Source: Lentzea waywayandensis (GTDB taxonomy: Bacteria > Actinomycetota > Actinomycetes > Mycobacteriales > Pseudonocardiaceae). From it: a stretch of 64,000 nt of DNA. The notes beneath the pieces were generated by a model that was not told the DNA's origin, ran no database searches, and saw only the letters and a program-made list of their open reading frames with translations. Both the position numbers and the translations under genes were made by a program. Location: contig NZ_FOYL01000003.1 of assembly GCF_900115955.1 (NCBI RefSeq), forward strand, positions 340,377-404,376, written 5' to 3'. Every line of letters begins with the position of its first letter. The first letter of the stretch is position 1. This document shows, in pieces, positions 17,580-29,562 of this stretch.

Positions 17580-18245
17580 ATGGACATCGTCGTTAAGGGC
17601 CGCAACGTCGAGGTGCCCGATCACTACAGGGTGCACGTCGCCGAAAAGCTGGCCCGGCTTGAGCGCTACGACCGCAAGGTCATCCGCTTCGACGTGGAGC
17701 TTTTCCACGAGCCGAACCGCCGACAGTCGAAGAACTGCCAGCGGGTCGAAATCACCGGCAAGGGACGTGGACCCGTGGTCCGTTCCGAAGCCTGCGCGGG
17801 TGACTTCTACGCCGCGCTCGATTCTGCGGTCGCGAAGCTCGAGAACCGTCTGCGTCGGTCACACGACCGCAGGCGCGTCCACCACGGGGCCCGCGCCCCG
17901 ATCTCGGTGGCCGAAGCGACAAGCGGACTGGTTGACCAGTCCGCCGGCGAAAGCATGACGTCGCGCCGCGCCAAGACCGCGGTGCTCGACGCACCCGAGG
18001 CCGACTACGAGGGCATGGCGGAAGTGCCCACGCAGCGTTGGGACGACGGCCTCGAAGACAAGTTGCCCGGACGCGTCGTACGCGAAAAGGAGCACGCCGC
18101 CAAACCGATGACCGTCGACCAGGCCCTCTACGAGATGGAACTGGTCGGACACGACTTCTACCTGTTCGCCGACACCGAATGCGGACGCCCGAGTGTCGTC
18201 TACCGCCGGAAGGGATTCGACTACGGCGTGATCAGGCTGGCCTGA
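17580..18245 (+). CDS. hpf: Ribosome hibernation promoting factor, long form
   Basis: 221 residues from ATG 17580 with GAGGGAGG just upstream. The N-terminal domain (about 1-105: MDIVVKGRNVEVPDHYRVHV, VELFHEPNRRQ, DFYAALDSAVAKLENRLRR) binds the decoding centre of the 30S subunit; the C-terminal domain (about 165-221: KPMTVDQALYEMELVGHDF..., VYRRKGFDYGVIRLA) promotes 100S dimers. Long HPFs shut down ribosomes in stationary phase and hypoxia. Position upstream of secA matches Rv3241c. Confidence 0.96.
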   Translation: MDIVVKGRNVEVPDHYRVHVAEKLARLERYDRKVIRFDVELFHEPNRRQSKNCQRVEITGKGRGPVVRSEACAGDFYAALDSAVAKLENRLRRSHDRRRVHHGARAPISVAEATSGLVDQSAGESMTSRRAKTAVLDAPEADYEGMAEVPTQRWDDGLEDKLPGRVVREKEHAAKPMTVDQALYEMELVGHDFYLFADTECGRPSVVYRRKGFDYGVIRLA

Positions 18246-18270
18246 CCCGCCCACCACGTTCCTTCGACCG

Positions 18271-18305
18271 CCGCCGCCCCGCACCCCTCGCGTGCGGGGC
18301 GGCGG
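18271..18305 (+). terminator. GC-rich hairpin after hpf
   Basis: A perfect 14-bp stem, CCGCCGCCCCGCAC (18271-18284) with 18292-18305, 7-nt loop, 25 bp after the hpf stop. There is no U-tract, so it may be a Rho-assisted or attenuating structure. The rest of the 360-bp hpf-secA spacer shows no gene. Confidence 0.65.
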
Positions 18306-18605
18306 CGTGCGTCTACCGCCGGTCGGACTCATCTCGTGCCGTGACGTTCACCGTCAAGGTGAAATCGGCCGGACCAGGAACCTTTACGCCGGCCTCATAC
18401 GTTCTCCACACCAGTAGCCGAGGTGGGGGCACCGTCGACAGGTGGCCTGGGAAGAACGCAGAAACGGCACCTGACCTGCGCAGACCAGGTCGGGCCAGCC
18501 AATCCGCCTGTGTCCGTGCACACATCTTGGCGACTTGCCTACGATGGGCAGGGGAAAGGCGTCCGACGTGGGCGCGCCGCGATACAGGTGATGAGGTCTA
18601 TCCAG

Positions 18606-21554
<2,949 letters not shown>

Positions 21555-21566
21555 CCCGCACCACCA

Positions 21567-21611
21567 CCGCGTGGGCCGTGTTCCTCAGGGAACGCGGCCC
21601 ACGCGGCTTTT
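21567..21611 (+). terminator. Terminator after secA
   Basis: An 18-bp stem with one G-T wobble (21567-21584 with 21589-21606), loop TCAG, followed by CTTTTTG. Lies 12 bp after the secA stop and just before the convergent Rv3235-like gene. Confidence 0.92.
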
Positions 21612-21619
21612 TGTGGCCT

Positions 21620-22033
21620 TCACTCCAGCACCGTGAACGAGGTGAACCACCACCTCCCGCCCCGGTGCTCGGCCCGACCGGCCACGGCCAGCGCCCGTCC
21701 CTCCCTCCGCACGGTCACCGAGACCTCGGCCACGAACCGGGACGGATGACAGACCCTGGGCACCCGGACCATCCGCGTGGTCCGGGGGCGGACCAGTCCG
21801 CCCAGCCGTGTGGCCAGAACGGGCACCGCCACCTCCCGCAGCAGCCGGGCGGCACGTCGCCCGTCCAGCACCTCCAGCACGATCCCGACGAGCCGGGAAG
21901 CGTCGAACACGGGCGAGGGCGGTTCCGGCACCGGAACCCAGATGGGCCTGGGCCGCGGCCGGGGAATCACGAAGCCGCCGGCGACACCGACCGGAGGCTC
22001 GTAGGCGGGCAGACGACGAACTACTGGGGGCAT
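21620..22033 (-). CDS. Rv3235-family conserved protein
   Basis: 137 residues from ATG 22033 (MPPVVRRLPAYEPP); an in-frame ATG at 22042 is possible. The proline-rich N-terminus is followed by a helix (RLVGIVLEVLDGRRAARLLR), then VRPRTTRMVRVPRVCHPS and a strand-rich end (AEVSVTVRREGRALAVAGR, RWWFTSFTVLE). This matches the actinobacterial Rv3235 family, found beside secA1 in M. tuberculosis; function unknown. No signal peptide. Confidence 0.85.
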   Translation of the reverse strand: MPPVVRRLPAYEPPVGVAGGFVIPRPRPRPIWVPVPEPPSPVFDASRLVGIVLEVLDGRRAARLLREVAVPVLATRLGGLVRPRTTRMVRVPRVCHPSRFVAEVSVTVRREGRALAVAGRAEHRGGRWWFTSFTVLE

Positions 22034-22099
22034 GCCGAACATGGCGCGCCGACAACGACTTCAGGACACCCTGCACCCGAAAGTGGGTACCGTCCCCAC

Positions 22100-22510
22100 G
22101 TGCTCAAAGCCCTGGTGCTCGACTACGGCGGCGTCCTGACCGACCCCGGCGAGGACAACCCCGCCGAACCTCCGCTGCTCACCGCGCTGCGCAAAGCGAA
22201 GCTGAACGGCCTCAAGACCGCGTTGCTGTCCAACGCGGACGGGTGGTGGCACCCGCCGACCGTCTACACCGGCCTGTTCGACGCCGCGATCGTCTCCGGC
22301 GAGGTCGGGCTCGCGAAGCCGGACACCGAGATCTACCTGCTCACGGCGCGGAAGCTGGGCCTCGAACCCCGGGAGTGCGTCTTCGTGGACGACCTCGCGG
22401 TCAACGTCCGGGGCGCTGCCGAGGCGGGCATGGTCGGTGTCCACCATCGGTCGACACGGTCCACCCTCGAGGAGCTGGAAATCCTGCTAGCGATCGCGCT
22501 CCGCGATTGA
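22100..22510 (+). CDS. Small HAD-superfamily hydrolase
   Basis: 136 residues from GTG 22100. Motif I LDYGGVLTD (nucleophile D8), motif II LLSNADG, the Lys in GLAKPDTEIY and the acidic motif VFVDDLAVNVRGA are all visible, so a phosphatase-type HAD is likely. It is short because it lacks a cap domain, so it probably acts on a large or exposed substrate. The second acid of motif I is Gly, common in the DxGGVL group. Confidence 0.85.
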   Translation: MLKALVLDYGGVLTDPGEDNPAEPPLLTALRKAKLNGLKTALLSNADGWWHPPTVYTGLFDAAIVSGEVGLAKPDTEIYLLTARKLGLEPRECVFVDDLAVNVRGAAEAGMVGVHHRSTRSTLEELEILLAIALRD

Positions 22511-22594
22511 GGGTTCACCCCGCCGCGCATTGCCCCAAATTCGGCAACGCACTACCGTCGATTTGGTCAGCAGTCGGAATGCTTAGGGGAGAAA

Positions 22595-22894
22595 ATGCGA
22601 AGAATTGTCGCTTGTGTTGCAGTCGCCATTGCAGCCACGGCAATTGCATCACCCGCGCAGGCACAGGAACGCGGTTGCTACGAGGATTACCTGCGGGACG
22701 GGCGCACCGTCGAGGTCTTCTGCGACGAGGGCAGGCCGGGGCGCTTCCGGGCCGTCGCGCACTGCACGAACGGCCTGGGCGTCTGGGACCAGTACGGGAC
22801 GATCGGCCGGGTCAGGGGCGAGCCGTCGGTCGCAGCGTGCACGTCACTGCTGGGCTACCCGAGGGTCAACGGGTACCACGTCGACTGGATCTGA
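22595..22894 (+). CDS. Small secreted protein
   Basis: 99 residues with a clear Sec signal peptide (MRRIVACVAVAIAATAIASPAQA, cleavage after AQA) and a mature domain of about 75 residues with four Cys (CYEDYL, FCDEG, HCTNG, ACTSL), suggesting two disulfides. No family recognised. GGGGAGAAA precedes the ATG. Confidence 0.75.
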   Translation: MRRIVACVAVAIAATAIASPAQAQERGCYEDYLRDGRTVEVFCDEGRPGRFRAVAHCTNGLGVWDQYGTIGRVRGEPSVAACTSLLGYPRVNGYHVDWI

Positions 22895-22899
22895 GCGGG

Positions 22900-23700
22900 T
22901 CACTGGGCTCGGCGCACGAGTTCGAAGCAGAGCACGGCCGCCGCTGACGCGACATTCAGCGATTCCACGCCTGCCGCCATCGGAATCGAGAGCCAGGACG
23001 TGATGTGTGGACGCACGTCGTCGGTGATTCCGGACGTTTCGCTACCCAGTACGAATGCGGCGCGCGAAGAAAAAGACGCGGAATAAATCGTGTCGGACGC
23101 GTGGGAATCCAGCGCGTAAAGCGGATAGCCGGACGCGCGCAACAAAGCCGAGGCCTCCGCCGAGGTGCCGCAGCGCAGCACGGGCGCTCGGAAAGCCACT
23201 CCGGCGGAGGCCTTCACCACGAGCGGGTCGATCGAGGCGACGCCTCGGCGCGGTACCACGATGCCGTCGATGCCCGCGGCGGTCGCGGTGCGCAGGATCA
23301 TGCCGACGTTCGCGGGTGTGGTGATGCCGTCCAGCACCAGCACGGACTTCAGGCCGCCCTCTTCCAACGCCAGCGCCAACGGCTTCATGCGCGGCGCCAC
23401 GACGTCGGCGAGCACGCCCTGGTCCTGCTTGCCGTTGCCGGCCAGCACCTTCACGCGCTGCGCGGTCGCACGCTGCACCTGGACCCCACGCGAACGGGCG
23501 GCGTCGATGATCTCGTGCGCGGCCGCGCCTCGGGCCGTGTCGGCGAGCACCACCTTGTCCACCGTGAGCGCCGGGTCGTCCAGCGCTTCCAGCACTGGCT
23601 TGCGGCCGTAGACGGTGACGAAGCGGTCCTTGGGCGAGATCTCCACGGGAAGAGGGTGCCAGACGGCGGTCTGAGCCCAGGCGCCCGGCAGCCGCACCAT
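22900..23700 (-). CDS. TrmH/SpoU-family RNA methyltransferase
   Basis: 266 residues; an in-frame GTG at 23646 (VEISPKDRFVTVYG) is a plausible later start. An L7Ae-like substrate-binding N-terminal part (VYGRKPVLEALDDPAL) precedes the SPOUT knot motifs: LDGITTPANVGMILRTA, FVLGSETSGI and LSIPMAAGVESLNVASAAAVLCFE. This group 2'-O-methylates rRNA or tRNA. Convergent with the secreted-protein gene, 5 bp away. Confidence 0.92.
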   Translation of the reverse strand: MVRLPGAWAQTAVWHPLPVEISPKDRFVTVYGRKPVLEALDDPALTVDKVVLADTARGAAAHEIIDAARSRGVQVQRATAQRVKVLAGNGKQDQGVLADVVAPRMKPLALALEEGGLKSVLVLDGITTPANVGMILRTATAAGIDGIVVPRRGVASIDPLVVKASAGVAFRAPVLRCGTSAEASALLRASGYPLYALDSHASDTIYSASFSSRAAFVLGSETSGITDDVRPHITSWLSIPMAAGVESLNVASAAAVLCFELVRRAQ

Positions 23701-23800
23701 TCCTGACCAGCGCGAATACGTTCACTCGAACGTGTTTCTCGGGCAGGGCAAGCGATTCCGCGCGTAGCGTCGATGTTCCCACCGCGGAATCGAGGACGCC

Positions 23801-24037
23801 ATGCCCACTCACCAGCACGAGCCCGGCGCCAGACCCGAGGACGTCGCCAACTGGGCCGCCGACACGCTCGACACCGGTTTCGGTGACGGCATGGGTCAGG
23901 CGATGAAGGTGCTCGGTGAGGCGATCGGGATGGTCGTCGTCGGCCAGGCGAACGGCCGTCGCGTGCCGCTGTTGGAGGAGGACGACAACGTCTTCGGGCT
24001 CGACTGCAAGGCCGCGCCGCCCGTGATCGGCTTGTGA
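23801..24037 (+). CDS. Small hypothetical protein (78 aa)
   Basis: Starts MPTHQHEPGARPEDVANWAA; an N-terminal helix followed by a Gly/Val hydrophobic stretch (GEAIGMVVVGQANG). No signal peptide, no family recognised. ATG 23801 is preceded by a GAGGACGCC-type site. Probably real from codon use; function unknown. Confidence 0.55.
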   Translation: MPTHQHEPGARPEDVANWAADTLDTGFGDGMGQAMKVLGEAIGMVVVGQANGRRVPLLEEDDNVFGLDCKAAPPVIGL

Positions 24038-24128
24038 AGGGGCCGGCACACAGGGCTCAAACGGGTGAAGAGCTCCACTAGAGCCGTTCGGCCCTTGTGT
24101 TTCGGATCATATCGATGATGATCGTCAC

Positions 24129-24794
24129 ATGACGGCAGGTATGCGCAGCGTCGCGCAACGTCAACATCTCGCGAGCGGTCAGGACTCGGATGTGTTCATC
24201 CGGTCGGACGGGCTGCTCGTCAAACGCACGCGCACTGGCCGTGACCTGCGGCGCGAGGCCGAGATGATGTCGTATCTGAGCGGCTTCGGCATCCCGGTGC
24301 CGCGCGTCCACGACTGCACCGCCGACGAGCTCGTGATGCAGTACGTGCCCGGCCCGCGGATGTCCGAGGAGATCGGCCGCAAGCCGTGGCTCGCGGGCAG
24401 CCTCGGCGCGGAGCTCGCCGACCTGCACCACCGGCTCGACGTCATCCCGGCACCGGACTTCCTGAGCGGCGAGGGTGACCTCCTGCACCTCGACCTGCAC
24501 CCCGGCAACGTCGTGCTCGGCCCGGAAGGGCCCGTGGTGCTCGACTGGGCGAGTGCGACCAAGGGCGACCGCAGGCTCGACGTGGCGCTCAGCTGGGTCT
24601 CGCTCGCCGTCGCCCATCTCGCGCCGGTCATGAAGCTCACGCGGTGGCGGTTCCTGCGGTCGTTCATGGCGAACGTGGACCCGGAGGCGAAGGACGCTAT
24701 CCCGGAGGCCGCGCGCATCCGGCTCGCCCGCCACGACCGTGATCCGCGCGAACGTGCCGCACTTCAGAAGTTGATGGACCGCGAACGCCACTAG
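24129..24794 (+). CDS. Phosphotransferase/kinase-like protein (APH superfamily)
   Basis: 221 residues. A Lys in LLVKRTRTG, the catalytic loop HLDLHPGNVVLG near 120-131 and the metal-binding VLDWASAT near 137-144 show an active aminoglycoside-phosphotransferase/choline-kinase fold. The N-terminal lobe is short. Substrate unknown. It ends 10 bp before the WS/DGAT gene, so both are probably co-transcribed. Confidence 0.82.
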   Translation: MTAGMRSVAQRQHLASGQDSDVFIRSDGLLVKRTRTGRDLRREAEMMSYLSGFGIPVPRVHDCTADELVMQYVPGPRMSEEIGRKPWLAGSLGAELADLHHRLDVIPAPDFLSGEGDLLHLDLHPGNVVLGPEGPVVLDWASATKGDRRLDVALSWVSLAVAHLAPVMKLTRWRFLRSFMANVDPEAKDAIPEAARIRLARHDRDPRERAALQKLMDRERH

Positions 24795-24804
24795 GCTAGG
24801 TCGT

Positions 24805-26196
24805 ATGCCGGACCGACTGTCAGCGCTGGACGCCTCGTTCCTGTACCTGGAGGACTCCACGACGCCGATGCACGTCGGTGGCGTGGCGGTGTTCCGCCGG
24901 CCCAAGGCCGGATTCGACTACGACAAGCTCGTCGACCTCATCGAGCAACGCCTCAGCCTCGTGCCGCGCTACCGGCAGAAGGTCGTGCAGGTCCCGGGCC
25001 GCATCGCGCGCCCGGTCTGGGTGGACGACCCGGACTTCGACGTCACTTACCACGTGCGCCGGTCCGCGCTGCCCAAACCGGGCAACGAGACGCAGCTGGA
25101 CGACCTGGTCGCGCGCCTGATGTCGCGCCCGCTCGACCACTCCCGCCCGCTGTGGGAGATCTACCTGGTCGAGGGGCTGGAGAAGAACCAGACCGCGGTC
25201 ATCACCAAGACCCACCAGGCCATGATCGACGGCATCGCGTCGCTGGAGATCGGCCAGGTCATGCTGGACGTGTCGCCGACGCCGCGCACGAACGTCGAGA
25301 ACCTCTGGATGCCGCAGCCGGAGCCCAGCTCGTTGCAGCTCGTGGCCGACGCGGTCACCGACATCGTGCAGCGCCCCGGTGAGCTCGTTGAGAACGTCCG
25401 CAGCGCGGCCCTCGACACCGTCAACACGGTCGAGAAGGTCTTCAACGCGTTCGGCGTGCTCGCCTCGGCCGTCCTCACCGTCGCGACGCCCGCGTCCGGC
25501 AGCCCGCTGAACGTCCGGATCACCTCGCCGCAGCGCCGGTTCGCCGTCGCCCGCGCCCAGCTCGACGACCTGCGCGCCATCCGCAAGCAGCACGGCGGCA
25601 CCGTCAACGACGTGGTGCTCGCGGCGCTGAGCGGGGCCCTGCGCAACTGGCTGCTCAGTCGCGGCGAGAACGTCACCGGCAGCACCACGATCCGCGCGAT
25701 GGCGCCTCTGTCCGTCCGCGAGACCGACCCGGACTCCGGCAACAACGTGAGCGCCTACCTGGTCGATCTGCCGGTCGGCGAACCGAACCCGGTCGTGCGC
25801 CTGCACCACGTGAGTCACGCGATGCGCGCCCACCAGGAGTCCGGCCAGTCCGTCGCCGCCGACGCGCTGGTGAAGGTCTCCGGCTTCGCGCCGCCGACGC
25901 TGCACGCACTCGGCGCACGTGCCGCCAGTTCGTTCAGCCGCCGGCTGTTCAACGTGATCGTCACCAACGTTCCGGGCCCGCAGGTTCCCCTGTACGCGGC
26001 GGGCGCGAGAATGACCGAGATCTTCCCGGTCGTCCCGCTCGCCAAGAACCAGGCGCTGGCCATCGGGGTGACGTCGTACGACGGCGGTGTTTACTTCGGT
26101 TTGAACGGCGACCGCGACGCCATGTCCGATGTGGACGTTCTCGCGACCATGGTCGAGGAGTCGGTGGAGGAACTGATGGGGACGGCGAGCGCATGA
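24805..26196 (+). CDS. WS/DGAT acyltransferase (wax ester synthase / diacylglycerol acyltransferase)
   Basis: 463 residues. Family landmarks: LSALDASFLYLEDSTTPMHVG at the start, the RPLDHSRPLWEIYLVEGL segment, NDVVLAALSGALR, and the C-terminal VTNVPGPQVPLYAAGARM. These enzymes make triacylglycerol or wax esters at the membrane for storage. The catalytic motif, normally HHxxxDG, reads HQAMIDG (H137, Q138, D142), so one of the paired His is Gln. Position near secA matches Rv3233c/Rv3234c. The stop overlaps the next gene by 4 bases. Confidence 0.9.
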   Translation: MPDRLSALDASFLYLEDSTTPMHVGGVAVFRRPKAGFDYDKLVDLIEQRLSLVPRYRQKVVQVPGRIARPVWVDDPDFDVTYHVRRSALPKPGNETQLDDLVARLMSRPLDHSRPLWEIYLVEGLEKNQTAVITKTHQAMIDGIASLEIGQVMLDVSPTPRTNVENLWMPQPEPSSLQLVADAVTDIVQRPGELVENVRSAALDTVNTVEKVFNAFGVLASAVLTVATPASGSPLNVRITSPQRRFAVARAQLDDLRAIRKQHGGTVNDVVLAALSGALRNWLLSRGENVTGSTTIRAMAPLSVRETDPDSGNNVSAYLVDLPVGEPNPVVRLHHVSHAMRAHQESGQSVAADALVKVSGFAPPTLHALGARAASSFSRRLFNVIVTNVPGPQVPLYAAGARMTEIFPVVPLAKNQALAIGVTSYDGGVYFGLNGDRDAMSDVDVLATMVEESVEELMGTASA

Positions 26197-26684
26197 GGGT
26201 CTACATCCCGGCCACGGTGCCGATGCTGCGCGCGTTCGTCGACAGCGGCGAACTGGCGCCGGTCACCGGCACGGCGTTCGCGCTGACGCCAGCGCTGCGC
26301 GAGTCCTACGCGGCGGGCGACACCGAGGAACTGGAGTACTCGGCGATGCTCGATGCCGCACGGGCTTCCCTGCGGTTGCTGGCTGCCGACGAGAAGGCGG
26401 AGCCGCGTCGCGCGGTGATCGCGGTGGACATGGAGGACGTGACGCTGCGTCCTGACCTCGACTTCTCGGTCGTGAAGGTCGGAGGTTCGTTCACGATGAA
26501 GGACGTCGCCGCCGTCCATCTCGACACGGCAGAGGCCGAGCAGGACGTGCGCGCGGCGGTGGAGGTCATCGACGCCGCCGACCTCGGCGACCCGGACGCG
26601 GAGTTCGCCCTGGGCAGCGCCGAGGACCACGAACTGGCCTGGTACGCGGCGCAGGAACTGCCGTTCGTGCTGGAGCTGCTCTAG
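26193..26684 (+). CDS. Conserved actinobacterial protein (DUF6912/Rv3231c-like)
   Basis: 163 residues starting MRVYIPATVPMLRAFVDSGE. N-terminal strand-helix, an acidic helical middle (AGDTEELEYSAMLDAARASL) and a conserved centre RRAVIAVDMEDVTLRP. The start overlaps the WS/DGAT stop (ATGA), indicating coupling. It resembles the gene found next to the WS/DGAT genes in M. tuberculosis; no biochemical role known. Convergent with the GNAT gene (4-bp overlap). Confidence 0.75.
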   Translation: MRVYIPATVPMLRAFVDSGELAPVTGTAFALTPALRESYAAGDTEELEYSAMLDAARASLRLLAADEKAEPRRAVIAVDMEDVTLRPDLDFSVVKVGGSFTMKDVAAVHLDTAEAEQDVRAAVEVIDAADLGDPDAEFALGSAEDHELAWYAAQELPFVLELL

Positions 26685-27514
26685 TCCCGGCGCTGGTCGT
26701 GCACCTCGGGCAGCGGGTCGAAGCCGGCTGCCCGATAGGTGGCGACGGCGCCGACGTTCGAGCTCGGCGTGCAGACGAGCGCGCTCGACGAGCCGAGTTC
26801 GCGCAACGCCGCCGCTCCGGCGACGGTGATCGCCTTGCCGAACCCCCTGCCCCGATGGTCGTGGTGCACGCCCATCGGTTCGATCAGCCCGGGCCTGCCA
26901 GGGCCCGCCGACCACACGGTTATCGCTGCCACGGCGTCGCCTCGGTCGAAAGCGACCAGGCTCCGGGCGTCGGCGTACGGCGAGCCGACCGCCATCGCGT
27001 GCCAGCGCTCCTCGGTGAACGTCGACTTCTCGAACGACGCCCGGAGCACGGCGGCGTACACATCAGCGTGATCATGTCCGATGACCTCGATCCGCACATC
27101 GGGATCCGGTACGGGGGCACCGAGATCACGGCGCAGCGGCGTCCACGGCACGTCGGACTGCCAGCCGCGTTCGAACATCAGCTCCTGGAACCGCGTGCCG
27201 CGCGGGGACTCGACGTACACCGTCCCGGCGGGAAGGACACCGCGATCGGGAGTGCGGATGTCGTCGGCCAGGCGCCGCGCCAGTTCCTCGTCCTGCCGGG
27301 CGTCCGGCGCGATCGTGAACCGCAGCAGGTCGGCGCCGTCCAGCAGCCCGACGGCGACGATCTGCCCGTCGCCGCGCCAGATCCGGACCGCCGCGTTCGC
27401 TTCCTGGAGACCGAAACGCCGGTACCAGCCCAGATCTCCCGGATGCAGCTGGAACGGCTGGTCGTCGCGTTGCCACTCTCGCAACGCGTGGACGGCCTCG
27501 TCGAACACGATCAC
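26681..27514 (-). CDS. GNAT-family N-acetyltransferase
   Basis: 277 residues from GTG 27514 (GGAAGGA upstream). The C-terminal half carries the acetyl-CoA site: IEPMGVHHDHRGRGFGKAIT (motif A) and SNVGAVATYRAAGF. The N-terminal half looks like a degenerate second GNAT repeat. The start overlaps the stop of the upstream VOC gene (GTGA), so the pair is translationally coupled. Substrate unknown. Confidence 0.85.
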   Translation of the reverse strand: MIVFDEAVHALREWQRDDQPFQLHPGDLGWYRRFGLQEANAAVRIWRGDGQIVAVGLLDGADLLRFTIAPDARQDEELARRLADDIRTPDRGVLPAGTVYVESPRGTRFQELMFERGWQSDVPWTPLRRDLGAPVPDPDVRIEVIGHDHADVYAAVLRASFEKSTFTEERWHAMAVGSPYADARSLVAFDRGDAVAAITVWSAGPGRPGLIEPMGVHHDHRGRGFGKAITVAGAAALRELGSSSALVCTPSSNVGAVATYRAAGFDPLPEVHDQRRD

Positions 27515-27888
27515 ATTCCTTCCGCGGGCTCCCACAGCTCGATCCGGTTGCCCTCGGGGTCGACGCACCACCCGAACCGGCCGAACTCCGAGTCCTCGGT
27601 GTCGGGCAGCACCTCGACGCCGCGCGCCTTCAGCTTCGCCATCAGCGACAGCAGGTCGTCCACGCGCAGGTTCAGCATCGTGCGCTGGTGGGGTTCGCCG
27701 ATGTAGGGCGTGTCCTGAGCGAACAACGCCATCGTCGTGGTGCCGGGGTACTCGTTCGTCGCCGTGTCGAGCCAGTGGAAGGTGACGGTGCCCTTCTCGC
27801 TCATCGGCACGCCCAGGTTGTCGCGGTACCAGGCAGCCAGGCGCGCAGGGTCTCTCGAACGCAGGAAAACCCCGCCGATGCCAGTCAC
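27511..27888 (-). CDS. VOC-family (glyoxalase-like) protein
   Basis: 125 residues from GTG 27888 (GTG 27897 is an alternative). The beta-alpha-beta-beta-beta pattern of a vicinal-oxygen-chelate domain is visible: GIGGVFLRSRDPARLAAWYRDNLG, ... LNLRVDDLLSLMAKLKARGVE..., FGWCVDPEGNRIELWEP, with the last Glu a usual metal ligand. Divergent from pruA. Could be a glyoxalase, dioxygenase-like or resistance protein. Confidence 0.85.
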   Translation of the reverse strand: MTGIGGVFLRSRDPARLAAWYRDNLGVPMSEKGTVTFHWLDTATNEYPGTTTMALFAQDTPYIGEPHQRTMLNLRVDDLLSLMAKLKARGVEVLPDTEDSEFGRFGWCVDPEGNRIELWEPAEGM

Positions 27889-27933
27889 CCGCGCCACCCG
27901 ACGGACCCTACTACCGCGTGCCACGATGGGGGA

Positions 27934-29562
27934 ATGGACGCAGTCACGTCTGCACCCGAACCGGTCAACGAGCCCGTGCGCACCTACGCACCCGGCAGCG
28001 CCGAACGGGCGAGTCTGCAGGCACGCATCGCCGAGCTCGAAGGCACCTCGCACGAGCTGACGATGACCATCGGCGGTCAGCAGCGCATGGGCGGCGGCGA
28101 GAGCATCGACGTCGTTCAGCCGCACGACCACAGGCACGTTCTCGGCGTGACGGCGCAGGCCACGAACTCCGACGTCGCGGACGCCATGCGCGCCGCCCAG
28201 CACGCCGCGCCGGGCTGGCAGGAGCTGCCGTTCGACGAACGGGCCGCGGTGCTGCTGCGGGCGGCCGACCTGCTCGCGGGCCCGTGGCGCGACACCCTCA
28301 ACGCCGCCACGATCCTCGGCCAGTCGAAGTCCGTGCAGCAGGCCGAGATCGACGCGGCGTGCGAGCTGATCGACTTCCTGCGCTTCAACGTCCACTTCGG
28401 CCGCCGGATCCTCCAGGAACAGCCGATCTCGTCGCCGGGCGTGTGGAACCGGATGGACCACCGGCCGCTCGACGGGTTCGTCGTCGCGATCACGCCGTTC
28501 AACTTCACCGCCATCGCGGGAAACCTGCCGCTCGCACCCGCCCTGATGGGCAACGCCGTGGTGTGGAAGCCGTCGCCGACGCAGCAGCTGGCCGCGCACT
28601 TCACCATGCGACTGCTCGAAGAGGCCGGTCTGCCGCCGGGCGTGATCAACCTCGTCACCGGCGACGGCCAGGCGGTGAGCCAGGTGGCGTTGCGGGACAG
28701 GTTCTTCGCCGGTCTGCACTTCACCGGTTCCACGCGCACGTTCAAGGCGTTGTGGCAGACCATGGCGGGCAACCTCGACAACTACCGCGCCTACCCGCGC
28801 GTCGTCGGCGAGACCGGCGGCAAGGACTTCGTGCTGGCACACGCTTCCGCCGATCCGCGTGCGCTCGTCACCGGCCTGGTGCGCGGCGCTTTCGAGTACC
28901 AGGGCCAGAAGTGTTCCGCGGCCTCACGTGCGTACATCGCGCGTTCGTTGTGGGAGGGCGGCGTCCGCGAGCAACTGCTCGACGTCACGAAGTCGTTGTC
29001 CTACGGCGATGTCACGGACCTGTCGGCGTTCGGCGGTGCCGTGATCGACCACCGCGCGTTCGCCAAGCACAAGGAAGCGCTGCTGATGGCGTCCGCGTCC
29101 ACCTCGGTCGAGGTGCTGGCCGGCGGCTCGTGCGACGACTCGGTGGGCTACTTCGTCGACCCCGCGGTGCTGCTCGGCACCGACCCGCACCACGACATCT
29201 TCACGACGGAGTACTTCGGCCCGATCCTCGCCGTGCACGTCTACGAGGACGCGGACTTCCCGAAGATGATGGAGACCATCGACACCTCCACGCCGTACGC
29301 GCTGACCGGAGCCATCTTCGCGCGCGACCGGGCGGCCGTCGACCAGGCACATCGCGCCCTGCGGTTCGCCGCGGGCAACTTCTACGTCAACGACAAGCCG
29401 ACCGGTGCCGTCGTCGGGCAGCAGCCGTTCGGCGGGTCACGCGGTTCCGGCACCAACGACAAGGCGGGCTCGATCTACAACCTTCAGCGCTGGACGAGCC
29501 CGCGCGCCATCAAGGAGACCCTGGTGCCGCCGACTGATCACCGCTACCCGCACATGGGCTGA
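27934..29562 (+). CDS. pruA: L-glutamate gamma-semialdehyde dehydrogenase
   Basis: Oxidises 1-pyrroline-5-carboxylate/glutamate semialdehyde to glutamate with NAD, the last step of proline catabolism. 542 residues: AITPFNFTAIAGNLPLAPAL, WKPSPTQ, FTGSTRTFKALW, VGETGGKDF with the general base Glu, and the nucleophilic Cys in YQGQKCSAASRAY; KPTGAVVGQQPFGGSRGSG closes the fold. No proline dehydrogenase gene is seen nearby. It abuts a convergent lipoprotein gene with no spacer. Confidence 0.95.
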   Translation: MDAVTSAPEPVNEPVRTYAPGSAERASLQARIAELEGTSHELTMTIGGQQRMGGGESIDVVQPHDHRHVLGVTAQATNSDVADAMRAAQHAAPGWQELPFDERAAVLLRAADLLAGPWRDTLNAATILGQSKSVQQAEIDAACELIDFLRFNVHFGRRILQEQPISSPGVWNRMDHRPLDGFVVAITPFNFTAIAGNLPLAPALMGNAVVWKPSPTQQLAAHFTMRLLEEAGLPPGVINLVTGDGQAVSQVALRDRFFAGLHFTGSTRTFKALWQTMAGNLDNYRAYPRVVGETGGKDFVLAHASADPRALVTGLVRGAFEYQGQKCSAASRAYIARSLWEGGVREQLLDVTKSLSYGDVTDLSAFGGAVIDHRAFAKHKEALLMASASTSVEVLAGGSCDDSVGYFVDPAVLLGTDPHHDIFTTEYFGPILAVHVYEDADFPKMMETIDTSTPYALTGAIFARDRAAVDQAHRALRFAAGNFYVNDKPTGAVVGQQPFGGSRGSGTNDKAGSIYNLQRWTSPRAIKETLVPPTDHRYPHMG

